Positions 54,683-63,155 of a stretch of 64,000 bases of DNA are shown piece by piece. Origin of the DNA: Microbacterium foliorum (GTDB taxonomy: Bacteria > Actinomycetota > Actinomycetes > Actinomycetales > Microbacteriaceae); the NCBI RefSeq assembly GCF_006385575.1, contig NZ_CP041040.1, positions 1,736,001 to 1,800,000 of the forward strand, read 5' to 3'. The notes under the pieces were generated by a model that was given only the letters and a program-made list of their open reading frames with translations, did no database searches and had not been told where the DNA came from. The translations under genes were made by a program, and so were the position numbers. Numbering within the stretch: the stretch's first letter is position 1; each line of letters starts with the position of its first letter.

Positions 54683-56150
54683 GCCGCGGAAACGCGGCCG
54701 TCCGCGCAGCACCGGAACCCTTCTATGCGACCGATGTGAGAACTTCGTCCCGAAGATCCGTGTCCGCTGGCCCGACGGCGCAATCTGCGGCGCTTGCTTC
54801 ACCGTCGCAGTCAACACTTACGGCGTTTGTGCTCACTGTGCCGGGGAACGAATGCTGCCGGGTCGCTCGCCGTCCGGTGAAGAGATCTGCCGGGAGTGCG
54901 CTGGCATTCACACAAACCTCACCTGCGACAGCTGCGGCAGAGAAGCCGAACGTCTCCGCCGCGGGCAATGCGCGCAATGCATAGTTACCGAAGACCTCAC
55001 CTCAATTCTTAAGCCCAACATTCCCCCCGACCTCCGACTTCATCGTCTGATCCGGGAACTCGCCACGACAAGTCGACCGCGCAGCACAATCACCTGGATG
55101 CGCTTGCCTGCAGCGCAGCATCTTCTCGGCATGCTCGGAGACCGTTCGCTCAAACTGGACCACGCGGCCTTCGACGCTCTGCCGCCTTCGCCAGCCGTCG
55201 AGCATCTACGTGAGATGCTGACGCACCATCACATTCTCCCTGACCGCGGAGACATCCACCTTGCGCGGTTCCTCCCCTGGCTCGACATCAAACTCAGCAA
55301 GTTTCAGGACCGGCCGCATATTCATCAGCCCCTCGAACAGTTTGGGCGCTGGCACCACCTGCGAAGGCTCCGCGCCGACCCGGCACCTAAGAACATGGAC
55401 TACGCAACGCGCACCGCGAAGCAGGAGATAACGGAAGCCGGCAAGTTCCTCGCCTGGCTAGACGAGGAGCAGCACACCAAGGTTGACGACCTCAAGCAGG
55501 AGCAAATCGACCTTTACTGGTCGGAAGGGCCTTCCACAAGGAAACATGTTAGAGCATTCCTTCAGCAACGGAAACTGACCGGACGAAACCGGCCACTCAC
55601 AGCAAGAGCTCGGACAGCAGAGTCCAGCCCGATGGTCACCGCTCAAGAACGACTGGATGCAATCCGTCTGGTGATCGAGTCGAAGAACGTCATCCCCGGC
55701 ACCCGATTGGCTGCCGTCATATTCCTGCTTTACGGCACGCCCATCGGCCGCATCGTCGCCCTGCCCGCGGACTCCATCAGGTCAACGCTCGACGGAATGA
55801 CCATCAGCCTCGGAAGCCAACCAGCCCCTGTTCCTGAACTTCTCATCCCCCTTGTGAATGAGCACCTGAACAACGGCGCCCGCAGTCGCTCCATGAATAA
55901 GGACTCGCCCTGGCTCTTCCCCTCTACGAAATCTGGGCAACATATCAGCGCGAACACGCTGTGGAACCGTCTCAAGATCTTTAGCATCCAACCGCTGGCA
56001 ACTCGCAACGCGACGCTCTTCGATCTGACGAAAGAACTCGACGCCGCCACCCTTGGAGCGCTGCTAGGGTACTCGACTCAGATCATGGCTGCCCATGCTG
56101 CTCGCAGCGGCAACATCATGGGCCACTACCCGGTTCTCAAGCTTGAGTAG
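54675..56150 (+). CDS. Zinc-ribbon protein with degenerate tyrosine-recombinase domain, right arm
   Basis: 491 residues from ATG 54675 (MIEPRKRGRPRS, an AT-hook-like start). Three zinc ribbons, CDRC/CGAC, CAHC/CREC and CDSC/CAQC, occupy about residues 18-105. The C-terminal recombinase-like fold keeps the shape but not the catalytic residues: GTPIGRIVAL for the first Arg motif, ATLFDLTK for HxxR, LGYS for LGH. These replacements match the left-arm paralogue (NELTK, LGYS), so both were inherited in this state. A Tyr is left in GHYPVLK. Probable DNA-binding partner of the integrase. Confidence 0.75.
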   Translation: MIEPRKRGRPRSTGTLLCDRCENFVPKIRVRWPDGAICGACFTVAVNTYGVCAHCAGERMLPGRSPSGEEICRECAGIHTNLTCDSCGREAERLRRGQCAQCIVTEDLTSILKPNIPPDLRLHRLIRELATTSRPRSTITWMRLPAAQHLLGMLGDRSLKLDHAAFDALPPSPAVEHLREMLTHHHILPDRGDIHLARFLPWLDIKLSKFQDRPHIHQPLEQFGRWHHLRRLRADPAPKNMDYATRTAKQEITEAGKFLAWLDEEQHTKVDDLKQEQIDLYWSEGPSTRKHVRAFLQQRKLTGRNRPLTARARTAESSPMVTAQERLDAIRLVIESKNVIPGTRLAAVIFLLYGTPIGRIVALPADSIRSTLDGMTISLGSQPAPVPELLIPLVNEHLNNGARSRSMNKDSPWLFPSTKSGQHISANTLWNRLKIFSIQPLATRNATLFDLTKELDAATLGALLGYSTQIMAAHAARSGNIMGHYPVLKLE

Positions 56151-56477
56151 CCAGTCGGGCTGTGAGCATGCACGAGGGTTAGCCACCCTCTATTGTGATT
56201 GAAATTGCGACGTATCCGAGCGCTTGTGTGGATGACCAAGGCTCGCCAGTTCTCTGATGACCATGGGTATCGACGGAGATAGGAGCGATCCGCCCGAGAC
56301 ACTCCCGCGTGTTGTCTAGCAAGGAGAAGCCCGGGTGCCCTCGCTTGGCCAACATCCACTTCTCGATGAAGTCGAATCAAGTACGAGTTCGGCTGCGCAC
56401 CAGAATCGATGCGTCGCTCAGGTGAAACTCCGTTTCACTCCGCCGCGAGGGCTCGCCGCACGCAATACGCTCTTGCC
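56151..56477. other. Intergenic, no gene seen
   Basis: About 325 bases after the right recombinase module. No convincing ORF, hairpin or repeat. If the module is mobile, an element end could lie here, but I found no terminal repeat matching the region left of 49373. Confidence 0.4.
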
Positions 56478-57473
56478 ATGGAGCTGAGATCCGAAACACA
56501 GGTCAACCCGGTAGCGGACGAGGTATCGGCCATCACTGCGGTAGTGCGCCCGATTCTCACGGGGATCTTGTGGGCGCTCAAGGGACAGGTCGTCGCAGAG
56601 GCTGGCGGACGAGACGGTCTCAAGCTCTTCATGCTTCCACGGCTCCGGAGACCAGGGGATGGAGACTGCGGCATCTGCTTCGAGTACGCGGTCCACGATG
56701 CGATGACGCGCTGCGACCCACCCGTGGTCGAGCGAGTCGCAGATGCGCTTGCCCTTTGCAACGTTTCTGGCGAGATGGTCGGCTCAATCCTGTTCGGCGC
56801 CGAGAAGACGGGCGCGCAGCAACTCATCGACACCGCGCTTGAGGAGTTGACAGAAGACTCCATCTTGATGTCCGGATCGCGGGGCCGGCCGGTGAAGCTC
56901 AAGGGACACGTGAATTCCATCGCAGCCGCATTTCGAAGCCAAGCGACTCGACAGGCCCTTCCGCAGAGCATCAGCGGGCTTTGGAAAGCGGATCTCTTTC
57001 TCGGTGCGCCCGACCTTGACAGGTGGGTCGGCACAACGGTCAAGATCAACGAAACCACGCTCGAGCCTGCGCGAGGCCTGCGCGTCGGGGTCGTTCCTAC
57101 AAGACAGGGTGTGAGCGACGCCGTCCGAAAGGATGAATCACGCAACCTGATTGTCTGCCCTGTGCCGTACGACGGCTCTTTCATGGAGGTGTTCTATATG
57201 GCGTGGGAGGTCGTGCAAGCCGTCTTGGATGCAGACGTTCAGATGCCGCGCGAAGTGGCTCTCCCCCGCCCTGCGCAGCGCGAGGTGGCCCGGTATCTCG
57301 TCGATAGGCGCGGTTTTCCCGTGGTCGACGTGATCGAGGCATTGGAAGCGTTGTCTCAGCCGCAACTGCTCCTCACATCGGAATCAGTCGCTGAGGTCGC
57401 TACTACACGGTCGAGTTCGGATCAGTTGACGACGTCCACAATCATCGCACCACTCCCCTACCATCGCGGTTGA
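56478..57473 (+). CDS. Unknown protein, possible PD-(D/E)XK nuclease-like fold
   Basis: 331 residues from ATG 56478 (the frame is open back to 56409). No family is recognised with confidence. A first helical half includes DGLKLFMLPRLRRPGDGDCG. The second half has GLWKADLFLGAPDLDRWVGTTVKIN, then GLRVGVVPTRQGVSD and NLIVCPVPYDGSFMEVFYMA. A conserved-looking D followed by TVK is the spacing of a PD-(D/E)XK active site, but this is only suggestive. It sits between the right recombinase module and its XRE gene with no left-arm counterpart, so it may be cargo. No membrane segments. Confidence 0.55.
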   Translation: MELRSETQVNPVADEVSAITAVVRPILTGILWALKGQVVAEAGGRDGLKLFMLPRLRRPGDGDCGICFEYAVHDAMTRCDPPVVERVADALALCNVSGEMVGSILFGAEKTGAQQLIDTALEELTEDSILMSGSRGRPVKLKGHVNSIAAAFRSQATRQALPQSISGLWKADLFLGAPDLDRWVGTTVKINETTLEPARGLRVGVVPTRQGVSDAVRKDESRNLIVCPVPYDGSFMEVFYMAWEVVQAVLDADVQMPREVALPRPAQREVARYLVDRRGFPVVDVIEALEALSQPQLLLTSESVAEVATTRSSSDQLTTSTIIAPLPYHRG

Positions 57474-57656
57474 GGAGACCAGTTGGTCGTCGGCGAAGTC
57501 AACGACTTTAGCGGGTGCATCGGGCAACCAGCAGGAGCATCGAACAGTGGAGGCATCGCCGCGTTTTGCGGCGTTGAACGAAACAGTTGGAGCCGGGCTG
57601 CGCGTTTTTACCGGGTGGAAGACGGTCCAACCACGGCTCCAATCCGGGAGCCTCTA

Positions 57657-57941
57657 CTACCGAAGAGTGAGATCCGGTGGACCCGACGGAACCAAGTCGC
57701 ACAGCTCGACATCGAAGACCTGCGACAACGCCAGCAGAGTACGCAGGCTCGGATTGGCCGGTGCCCCAGACTGCGCTTCGCCCTTCTCGTAGCGTAGGTA
57801 CGTCAGTCGAGACAGGCCCGCTCGATAGGCAACCGCCTCCTGGGAAAACCCTTTCGCTTCGCGCAAGCGGCGGATCTGTAGTCCCAGCGCCAAGGCGAAA
57901 TCACGCCACGCGAGGTCCTCGCTCGTTGCTTGCCTACCCAC
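57657..57941 (-). CDS. XRE-family repressor, right arm
   Basis: 94 residues, single Cro/CI HTH: LGLQIRRLREAKGFSQEAVAYRAGLSRLTYLRYEKGEA, then NPSLRTLLALSQVFDVELCDLVP and PPDLTLR. Same length as, and aligned throughout with, the left-arm protein (NPSLRAVLAIAQVFEIPLADLLP). It points to the island centre and is divergent from the gene at 58134 with 192 bases between, mirroring the left arm. Confidence 0.82.
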   Translation of the reverse strand: MGRQATSEDLAWRDFALALGLQIRRLREAKGFSQEAVAYRAGLSRLTYLRYEKGEAQSGAPANPSLRTLLALSQVFDVELCDLVPSGPPDLTLR

Positions 57942-57980
57942 ATATCAAGCCTTCCGAGAAAGCTATGGGTCATGGTTTTG

Positions 57981-58020
57981 TCTATGTGACATAATTGGGC
58001 CTAGCCATACGAAACATTCA
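57981..58020. promoter_or_regulatory. Conserved block between XRE and island-domain genes, right arm
   Basis: Contains ACATAATTGGGCCTAGCCAT then ACGAAACATTC, matching the left-arm block in reverse orientation over about 33 bases (CATAATT, GCCATACGAAACA and TC are identical). TATGT-GACATA adds a local inverted repeat. Probable XRE operator. Confidence 0.6.
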
Positions 58021-58133
58021 CTTCATCGACAGACGCAACCGCGTCTCGACCTGCACGTGTGCCGCTGCGCGTCGGCTCCGGGTCGCCTCGATGCGTAGGT
58101 CCCGTTCAGGTCGACCCCGATTGTTGAGTAGCA

Positions 58134-58535
58134 GTGACTGATCCCCGACCGATCTGGTGGAGTGCCACGGAGGTCGATGCTCCCGACGCTTGGATTGCGG
58201 CGTTCGAAGCGCTCACCGATGAAGAACGCGCGGATGAACTGGGGCTTGCCGCCGCAATATTCATCGCGCGGGTACGGCGTCGCACCGGACGGGGGCCGAC
58301 GTTCTCGGAGCTCTTCGCCAACCTGTTCCAGGACGAACCCTTGCACCCCGGATGGCCTCTAGGGCTGACCTACCCCGTTCGAGCGACGATTCACCATGCC
58401 TTCCGTCTGCACGTGGCGATCCAGTGGAAGCGAGGTGGCTGGATCAGCTGGGATCCGGGGGTGGAACGTAGCCTGCGCGTGGGTCCGACGTTTCGCGAGC
58501 GATCTCGGGCGCGACAGGCAGCGAGGGCACGATGA
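58134..58535 (+). CDS. Unknown island-domain protein, right arm
   Basis: 133 residues from GTG 58134. It matches the N-terminal domain of the 48051 gene: ADELGLAAAIFIARVRRRTG, GPTFSELFANLFQ, HVAIQWKRGGWISWDPG, ERSLRVGPTFRERSRARQ. The alternation of helices with a WISWDPG turn suggests a winged helix, but I do not recognise the family. Its end overlaps the metallophosphoesterase start as ATGA, so it is the first gene of a three-gene operon. Confidence 0.65.
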   Translation: MTDPRPIWWSATEVDAPDAWIAAFEALTDEERADELGLAAAIFIARVRRRTGRGPTFSELFANLFQDEPLHPGWPLGLTYPVRATIHHAFRLHVAIQWKRGGWISWDPGVERSLRVGPTFRERSRARQAARAR

Positions 58536-59530
58536 GAGCTCTCGAACAAGCGTCGTCTATAGCGTTGCCGGACCAGCGGGTCGCGGTATGCGGCGACTGG
58601 CACGGCAACGTGGGATGGGCACGCACGATTGCACGGGTGCTCCCCTACCTCGCATCCGACGTGAAGACACTACTGCACCTCGGCGACTGGGCGATGCCGG
58701 CGGCAGAGATGGACGAGGTCTTTGCCGAGACCGACATCGACCGCATCCTCGTCACCGTGGGCAACCATGAACAGTTCGACCAGATCACCCCGCTCCTCGA
58801 CGCGCATCCCGGTCAAGCCGTACGGGTTTCGAGGCTCACCTGGTTCCTCCCGCGACCGGCGCGCTTGACCATCGGCGGCCGTCGGGTGCTGTCCCTGGGC
58901 GGAGCCGCATCCGTCGACCGTCAGTCGCGCATTGAAGGACTGACTTGGTTTCCGGATGAGGCTGTCTCCGATGAAAGCATTGCCGCAGCCATCGCAGGCG
59001 GCCCGGCAGACCTGATGCTCACACACGAGGGCCCCGCTGGCACGCCCGTCCGTCCGGTCCGCGAGATCCTGCGCACGAATCCTCACCGCTTCCCGAAAAC
59101 CGCGCTGGAGGCGTCCGCGGCGTCGCGTGCTCGTATCGCCGAAGTGTGGGACGCGGTGCGCCCCGAGCTGCTCGCTCATGGGCACATGCATGTCGCAGCC
59201 GGAGGGAAGACCGAGGACGGCCGACGCGTCGCCAGCCTCGGGCGAGATGGACACGAGGGGAACCTCGCGATCCTCGACATGACCACGCTGAAGATGACGA
59301 CGCCGAGTCTTGCCATCATTCGCGGCATGACTGAGCGAGCCGACATCGACCGCGACTGGCGGATCCGCAATGTTGCCGAGTCGCTACACGATGCAACGTT
59401 GGACGGGGTCAGACCCTCTCGCGAGGCCCTGCGGGACGCAAGAGACTACATTAACGGACGCCGCACACTCGAGGAACTCATCGAAGACGTCCGCCGGCGC
59501 CACACCCGAAATCCTGAGGAGAAGCCTTGA
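58532..59530 (+). CDS. Metallophosphoesterase with VbhA-like C-terminal tail
   Basis: 332 residues. The calcineurin-like metal motifs are complete: GDWHGN (21-26), LGDW (50-53), GNHE (77-80), LTHEGP and HGHMH (near 215), so it should be an active phosphodiesterase or phosphatase. About residues 285-325 (SREALRDARDYINGRRTLEELIEDVRRRH) resemble the antitoxin VbhA-like domain. That combination, with ParS-like partners and an XRE repressor, suggests a toxin-antitoxin or defence role, perhaps on a nucleotide signal or nucleic acid; this is inference. It overlaps both neighbours by four bases. Confidence 0.82.
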   Translation: MRALEQASSIALPDQRVAVCGDWHGNVGWARTIARVLPYLASDVKTLLHLGDWAMPAAEMDEVFAETDIDRILVTVGNHEQFDQITPLLDAHPGQAVRVSRLTWFLPRPARLTIGGRRVLSLGGAASVDRQSRIEGLTWFPDEAVSDESIAAAIAGGPADLMLTHEGPAGTPVRPVREILRTNPHRFPKTALEASAASRARIAEVWDAVRPELLAHGHMHVAAGGKTEDGRRVASLGRDGHEGNLAILDMTTLKMTTPSLAIIRGMTERADIDRDWRIRNVAESLHDATLDGVRPSREALRDARDYINGRRTLEELIEDVRRRHTRNPEEKP

Positions 59531-59907
59531 CCGACGACGAGCCAAACCCCTGGGCCCGGATCGTTGGTCCCTGTCACACGGTGGCGAGTATGGCCCGCAC
59601 CCTCGAGCGCACGGAGACCGAGGTCGTGGAAGCCGGAGGCGACCTACGGCTCCTCATGCTGCACACGTCCGACGACGTCTACCTGTTCCCATCGTTTCAG
59701 CTCCAGGATGGGAACATCGTCGAGGGGTTACAGGAGGTTCTCCGCGTCCTCGAGACCGGGACCGCGAGCAGATGGACGTGGGCGCAGTGGTTGAACGTCG
59801 CATTGCCCGAGGAGAACCCGCCTCGCAACATTACGCTCCTCTACGACGGGCAGCTTGAGGAGGCGCTGCGGGGCGCCCGTCACGTTGCCTGGTCCTGGAG
59901 TTCGTGA
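59527..59907 (+). CDS. ParS-toxin-binding-like small protein
   Basis: 126 residues from TTG 59527, overlapping the metallophosphoesterase stop (TTGA). It matches the HTH/ParS-like domain of the left-arm genes: RTETEVVEAGGDLRLLML, DVYLFPSFQLQDG, EGLQEVLRVLETGTASRWTWAQWLN, ITLLYDGQLEEALRGARHVA. Residues YLFPSFQL take the place of RYPAWQF. The domain is like DUF2384, found in antitoxins. It probably binds a partner in the same operon. Confidence 0.6.
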   Translation: MTDDEPNPWARIVGPCHTVASMARTLERTETEVVEAGGDLRLLMLHTSDDVYLFPSFQLQDGNIVEGLQEVLRVLETGTASRWTWAQWLNVALPEENPPRNITLLYDGQLEEALRGARHVAWSWSS

Positions 59908-59919
59908 GCAAATCAGACC

Positions 59920-59956
59920 CTAGCGAAATGAGCGTTTCGCGCGGGCTATTCGCTAG
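59920..59956. terminator. Hairpin between convergent genes
   Basis: CTAGCGAA and TTCGCTAG form a perfect 8-base stem around an inner GCGAAA/TTTCGC hairpin. It lies between the ParS-like gene and the convergent DUF4209-like gene, overlapping the last codons of the latter. No T-tract. Confidence 0.45.
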
Positions 59957-61667
59957 CGCTGTCTCGGCTCCAGAATGGCACGGTGACGATTCGTAGCATC
60001 AGCCACCAGGAGTACAGCCCCACGACCGAACCGCGCATCGAATCTACAACGAGACCATGTGCAACATTGTGCCGAAGGTTCGCACCGAAACGGCCGGCGA
60101 ACACAGTTCGCAGTTCGTAGATGAGGTCCGCCCCGAACACGTCGGCGGCTTCGGGCTTGTCGAGCAGCGCTGGCAGGGCGATCTCGTCGTCAATGCCATC
60201 GCGGTCGAGATGGGTGGTGAGAACCCCGGCACCTTTCAGGTGGTGCCGAACCAACGCTTCCATCCGAGGGACAAGGATGTGTACGGCAGCGTCGAGATCC
60301 ATATTCCAACCGGCGTACAGTCCCGAGGCAAACAGTTGCTCCTGCCCGGACGGAACGATGGCAGAATCGAACGCCAGCTGAACGAAGTCGCTCTTACTCA
60401 ACGAGTGCTCTGCTCGGGCTATGCGCAGCGCTGGGAGAATCTGACCCAGGACAGCGATACTACGGCGGGTGTGCGCGAGCTCTCCCATCTGGCGTTCGAC
60501 AGCTTCCTCAGCCGTGGCCTTGTCCGCGACGCGCCCATCGTGCGTGAGGCTGGTGGTGGGGAGCATCAGCATGAGGGTGCTATCGAGAATCTGTTCCGCA
60601 AGTTCGCGTTCGGCGGCCTCCGTCGTCAGGCTCGCGACCTGCGCGAGACGGAGCAGTGCCTCGCCTGCACCGACGCCGGTCACAGCACGGCGGGCAGCTT
60701 CCGCATACTCGGCGAGCGACAGTTCCGGAGACGTGAATTCCGTCATCGCGTCAACGGCCTCTTCGCCAAGTTCTGCGATTCGAGAGCGTAGCTCCGCGAT
60801 ACGACGTTCGACGCTCAAGCGCTCTCGATGCTTCCGAGGGATTGAGCGCAGGACTTGAACCGCGGATTCGAGGAAGGAGGCCGCGACAAACGCGCTGCGG
60901 GCGGGCGCCTCAAGTCTCGCATCAGCCTCGGCCACCCACAGGTCCGCGACTTCCGCGGTGAGGTCTTGCTTCGAGTCGTCATTCTCCTCCCACAGCTGCA
61001 ACTCTCGAATTAGGTTTCGTTCAAGGCCGTGTTCCCGCGCAGCGGTCGCATCTCGCCGCGCTGTGTTGATGTTGACTACCACTACGTCACGGTCGTCGGA
61101 TGATGGTCGAGACACTCTGAGCAGCTCGCAGAGGGTAAGAAGTTCCCCGGGCGACGACGCACCTGCGTCGAGCGACGCGCGCGCGACCGCGCGCACGCGG
61201 GCTATCCGCTCTCCCTTATCCGAGCCTTGGAACCTCGTTGATAGCTCCAGTGCTCTGTGGAGGAAGTCATCCGCATTGCGCCAGTCGACGATGGATGCGA
61301 GCTCCAGGTACGCGTCAATGGCGACGTGCACATGTTCAATGCGCTCTTTCCCCTCGGTGAACTCCCACAGCACGTCATGCACTCGTGCAGTCACTGCGAC
61401 GTTGGCGGTCTTCACCGATTTGAGGAGCGTGATCTCTTCGCGAGTGATGTGAGCTGTCGTGAAGGTGGAGGCACCGGCGAACTCACCGAGCGGCTGAAAC
61501 CTTGCCCGATCTGCCCCATCCCGGGTGAGCATCATCGACGTCACCTTCGCCAGAATGCCGAACTCTGGTGAAGCGTCCGCGCGTTCGCGGAATCTGGTGA
61601 ACAGTTCAAAGTAGTCGGTCGAGTCGCCGGCAACCGAGTCGACCGAGTTCGAGTTGTCGTCTGCCAT
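59946..61667 (-). CDS. DUF4209-like protein with HEPN-type RX4H motif
   Basis: 573 residues, mostly helical. The C-terminal part (VLVPRMEALVRHHLKGAGV, AGRFGANLRHNVAHG) resembles DUF4209. LRHNVAH contains R-x4-H at R532-H537, the HEPN ribonuclease signature, followed by a hydrophobic C-terminal helix (VVGLYSWWLMLRIV). DUF4209 proteins are often near mobile or defence genes; RNase activity is unproven. It is convergent with the metallophosphoesterase operon. Confidence 0.6.
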   Translation of the reverse strand: MADDNSNSVDSVAGDSTDYFELFTRFRERADASPEFGILAKVTSMMLTRDGADRARFQPLGEFAGASTFTTAHITREEITLLKSVKTANVAVTARVHDVLWEFTEGKERIEHVHVAIDAYLELASIVDWRNADDFLHRALELSTRFQGSDKGERIARVRAVARASLDAGASSPGELLTLCELLRVSRPSSDDRDVVVVNINTARRDATAAREHGLERNLIRELQLWEENDDSKQDLTAEVADLWVAEADARLEAPARSAFVAASFLESAVQVLRSIPRKHRERLSVERRIAELRSRIAELGEEAVDAMTEFTSPELSLAEYAEAARRAVTGVGAGEALLRLAQVASLTTEAAERELAEQILDSTLMLMLPTTSLTHDGRVADKATAEEAVERQMGELAHTRRSIAVLGQILPALRIARAEHSLSKSDFVQLAFDSAIVPSGQEQLFASGLYAGWNMDLDAAVHILVPRMEALVRHHLKGAGVLTTHLDRDGIDDEIALPALLDKPEAADVFGADLIYELRTVFAGRFGANLRHNVAHGLVVDSMRGSVVGLYSWWLMLRIVTVPFWSRDSASE

Positions 61668-62141
61668 GCGACCACACTATTGGCCGGCGCGAAACCACCG
61701 GCGGCGACTTGACTCGGTTCGAGACGCGCTGTCAGCGTTGCGCAGCGGTCGGATCCTGTCCCCCACCCGCGACTCCGAGGCTGAACCGTGACCGATGGCG
61801 GGTCGGACCCACGGGCTGAGATCGTCGGCCCCTAATACCGGCCGCCTCGAGGGAGCTGTCAGGGAGGCACGACACGATACGTGATCGTGGAGTTCGTGGC
61901 GACGAGGCTACGCCCCCTCAATTCAGCCCTTGAGGTCTCGTGCAGCCGAGCCGTCGCGAATCGTGCTGCGTGTCAGCCGAGTAGTTGCTTCGTTCGCATC
62001 GGCCCGCACACGCCGATCTAGAAGACCCCGTTAGCGACGTCCGCAGGTAACACCGTTACGGTCTCTATGCCTCAGGAGAGCGGGCTCGACGCGTAGCATG
62101 GTCCCGCCAGAAAATCGAAGCCCACCACAAGAGGTCAGCCG
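61668..62141. other. Intergenic, no gene seen
   Basis: About 470 bases between divergent genes. No tRNA, clear hairpin or convincing ORF. It must hold two promoters, which I could not place. Confidence 0.45.
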
Positions 62142-63083
62142 ATGCCCGACCGGCCCAAACGTCACCATACCGTGCCTCAGTTCTACCTTGAACGTTTCTC
62201 GAACGACGGGATTCTTGCAGCGGTGAACGTGCAAACCGGCCGCCAACACGGCTTGAACAAGATCAACGCCTCAGCGGAAAGCAACTTCTACAAGGTCGCG
62301 GATCACCCTGAAGACGCGATGTACTTCGAACGTGCACTCGGTCAATCGGAGACGGCCGTGTCCGCGGTGTACCGAGACATCGAGGACGGTCGGTGGCCTC
62401 TGCCGCCGGATCGCCGGATGCTCATGGCGGATTTCCTCACGCTGCAGTTTCTCCGTGGTCAACCGCACCGCGCCCAGATCAGTTCGGTGATCGACGCGAT
62501 CCTCGTGCGGTTACGAGAGGAGGACCCCGCGCGTTTCGCTGAGGTGATGGCGCTTCAGGGTGCTCCATCGCCTCAGATCGTCGGGGGACCTGTTCCAGAT
62601 CAGGTCAGCGCAGCCGTCCATATCCATCAGATCACCACGCTTCTTCCGAAGTTGCGGCCGTTCATCGCGGGTCGCCCGTGGGTGCTGACTCGCTTCGACG
62701 AGCCGTCACTTTTCACATCCGATGAGCCCATCGTGCCGCTGTCCCAACCTGGCGTTGAGCAGACGGAAGGACTGGGAGTAGAGAACGCTTTCGCGCTGCT
62801 TCACCCGATCTCCCGCACCCTCGGCCTTGCGATGTATCGACCGAAACCGGGGGAAGTTCGAGGACTGGTCGACGCGGTGTTGGACGGCAAGTTCGACGAC
62901 TTGAACGTTGATCCAGAAATGGCTGGGGTCTTCAATGCGACGACGGCGACCCACGCCCACAGGTTCCTCTTCGTACACCCAGATGACGTTCGATTCGTGC
63001 CGGAGGACATCGCTGGCCTCTCTGCACGAGGAGGTCGGATGACGGGTGCGCAGCTTCCCGCCGAGTTGTTCTCCCGCGAATAG
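62142..63083 (+). CDS. DUF4238-domain protein
   Basis: 313 residues. The N-terminal signature is RHHTVPQFYLERFSNDG, followed by the NFYKV segment, RMLMADFLTLQFLRG and RPWVLTRFDEPSLFTSDEPIV, all typical of DUF4238. The family is of unknown function and frequently found in accessory regions. Start ATG 62142 has AGAGGT upstream. It is convergent with the nitrilase gene, with a strong hairpin between. Confidence 0.85.
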   Translation: MPDRPKRHHTVPQFYLERFSNDGILAAVNVQTGRQHGLNKINASAESNFYKVADHPEDAMYFERALGQSETAVSAVYRDIEDGRWPLPPDRRMLMADFLTLQFLRGQPHRAQISSVIDAILVRLREEDPARFAEVMALQGAPSPQIVGGPVPDQVSAAVHIHQITTLLPKLRPFIAGRPWVLTRFDEPSLFTSDEPIVPLSQPGVEQTEGLGVENAFALLHPISRTLGLAMYRPKPGEVRGLVDAVLDGKFDDLNVDPEMAGVFNATTATHAHRFLFVHPDDVRFVPEDIAGLSARGGRMTGAQLPAELFSRE

Positions 63084-63111
63084 CCACGCGACCGGGAAGT
63101 CCGCCGAACGA

Positions 63112-63149
63112 GCACGTTGGTGAAGCGACGCATCGCTTCACCAACGTGC
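63112..63149. terminator. Bidirectional terminator hairpin
   Basis: A perfect 16-base stem: GCACGTTGGTGAAGCG and its complement around a 6-base loop, between the convergent DUF4238 and nitrilase genes. No T-tract on either side, as is common in actinobacteria. Confidence 0.75.
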
Positions 63150-63155
63150 GGTCAG

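Noticed and set aside
49337..56477. Terminal inverted repeats or target duplications bounding the recombinase modules
   Set aside because: Only short chance matches (for example CATGCAC on both sides); no repeat long enough to support element ends.
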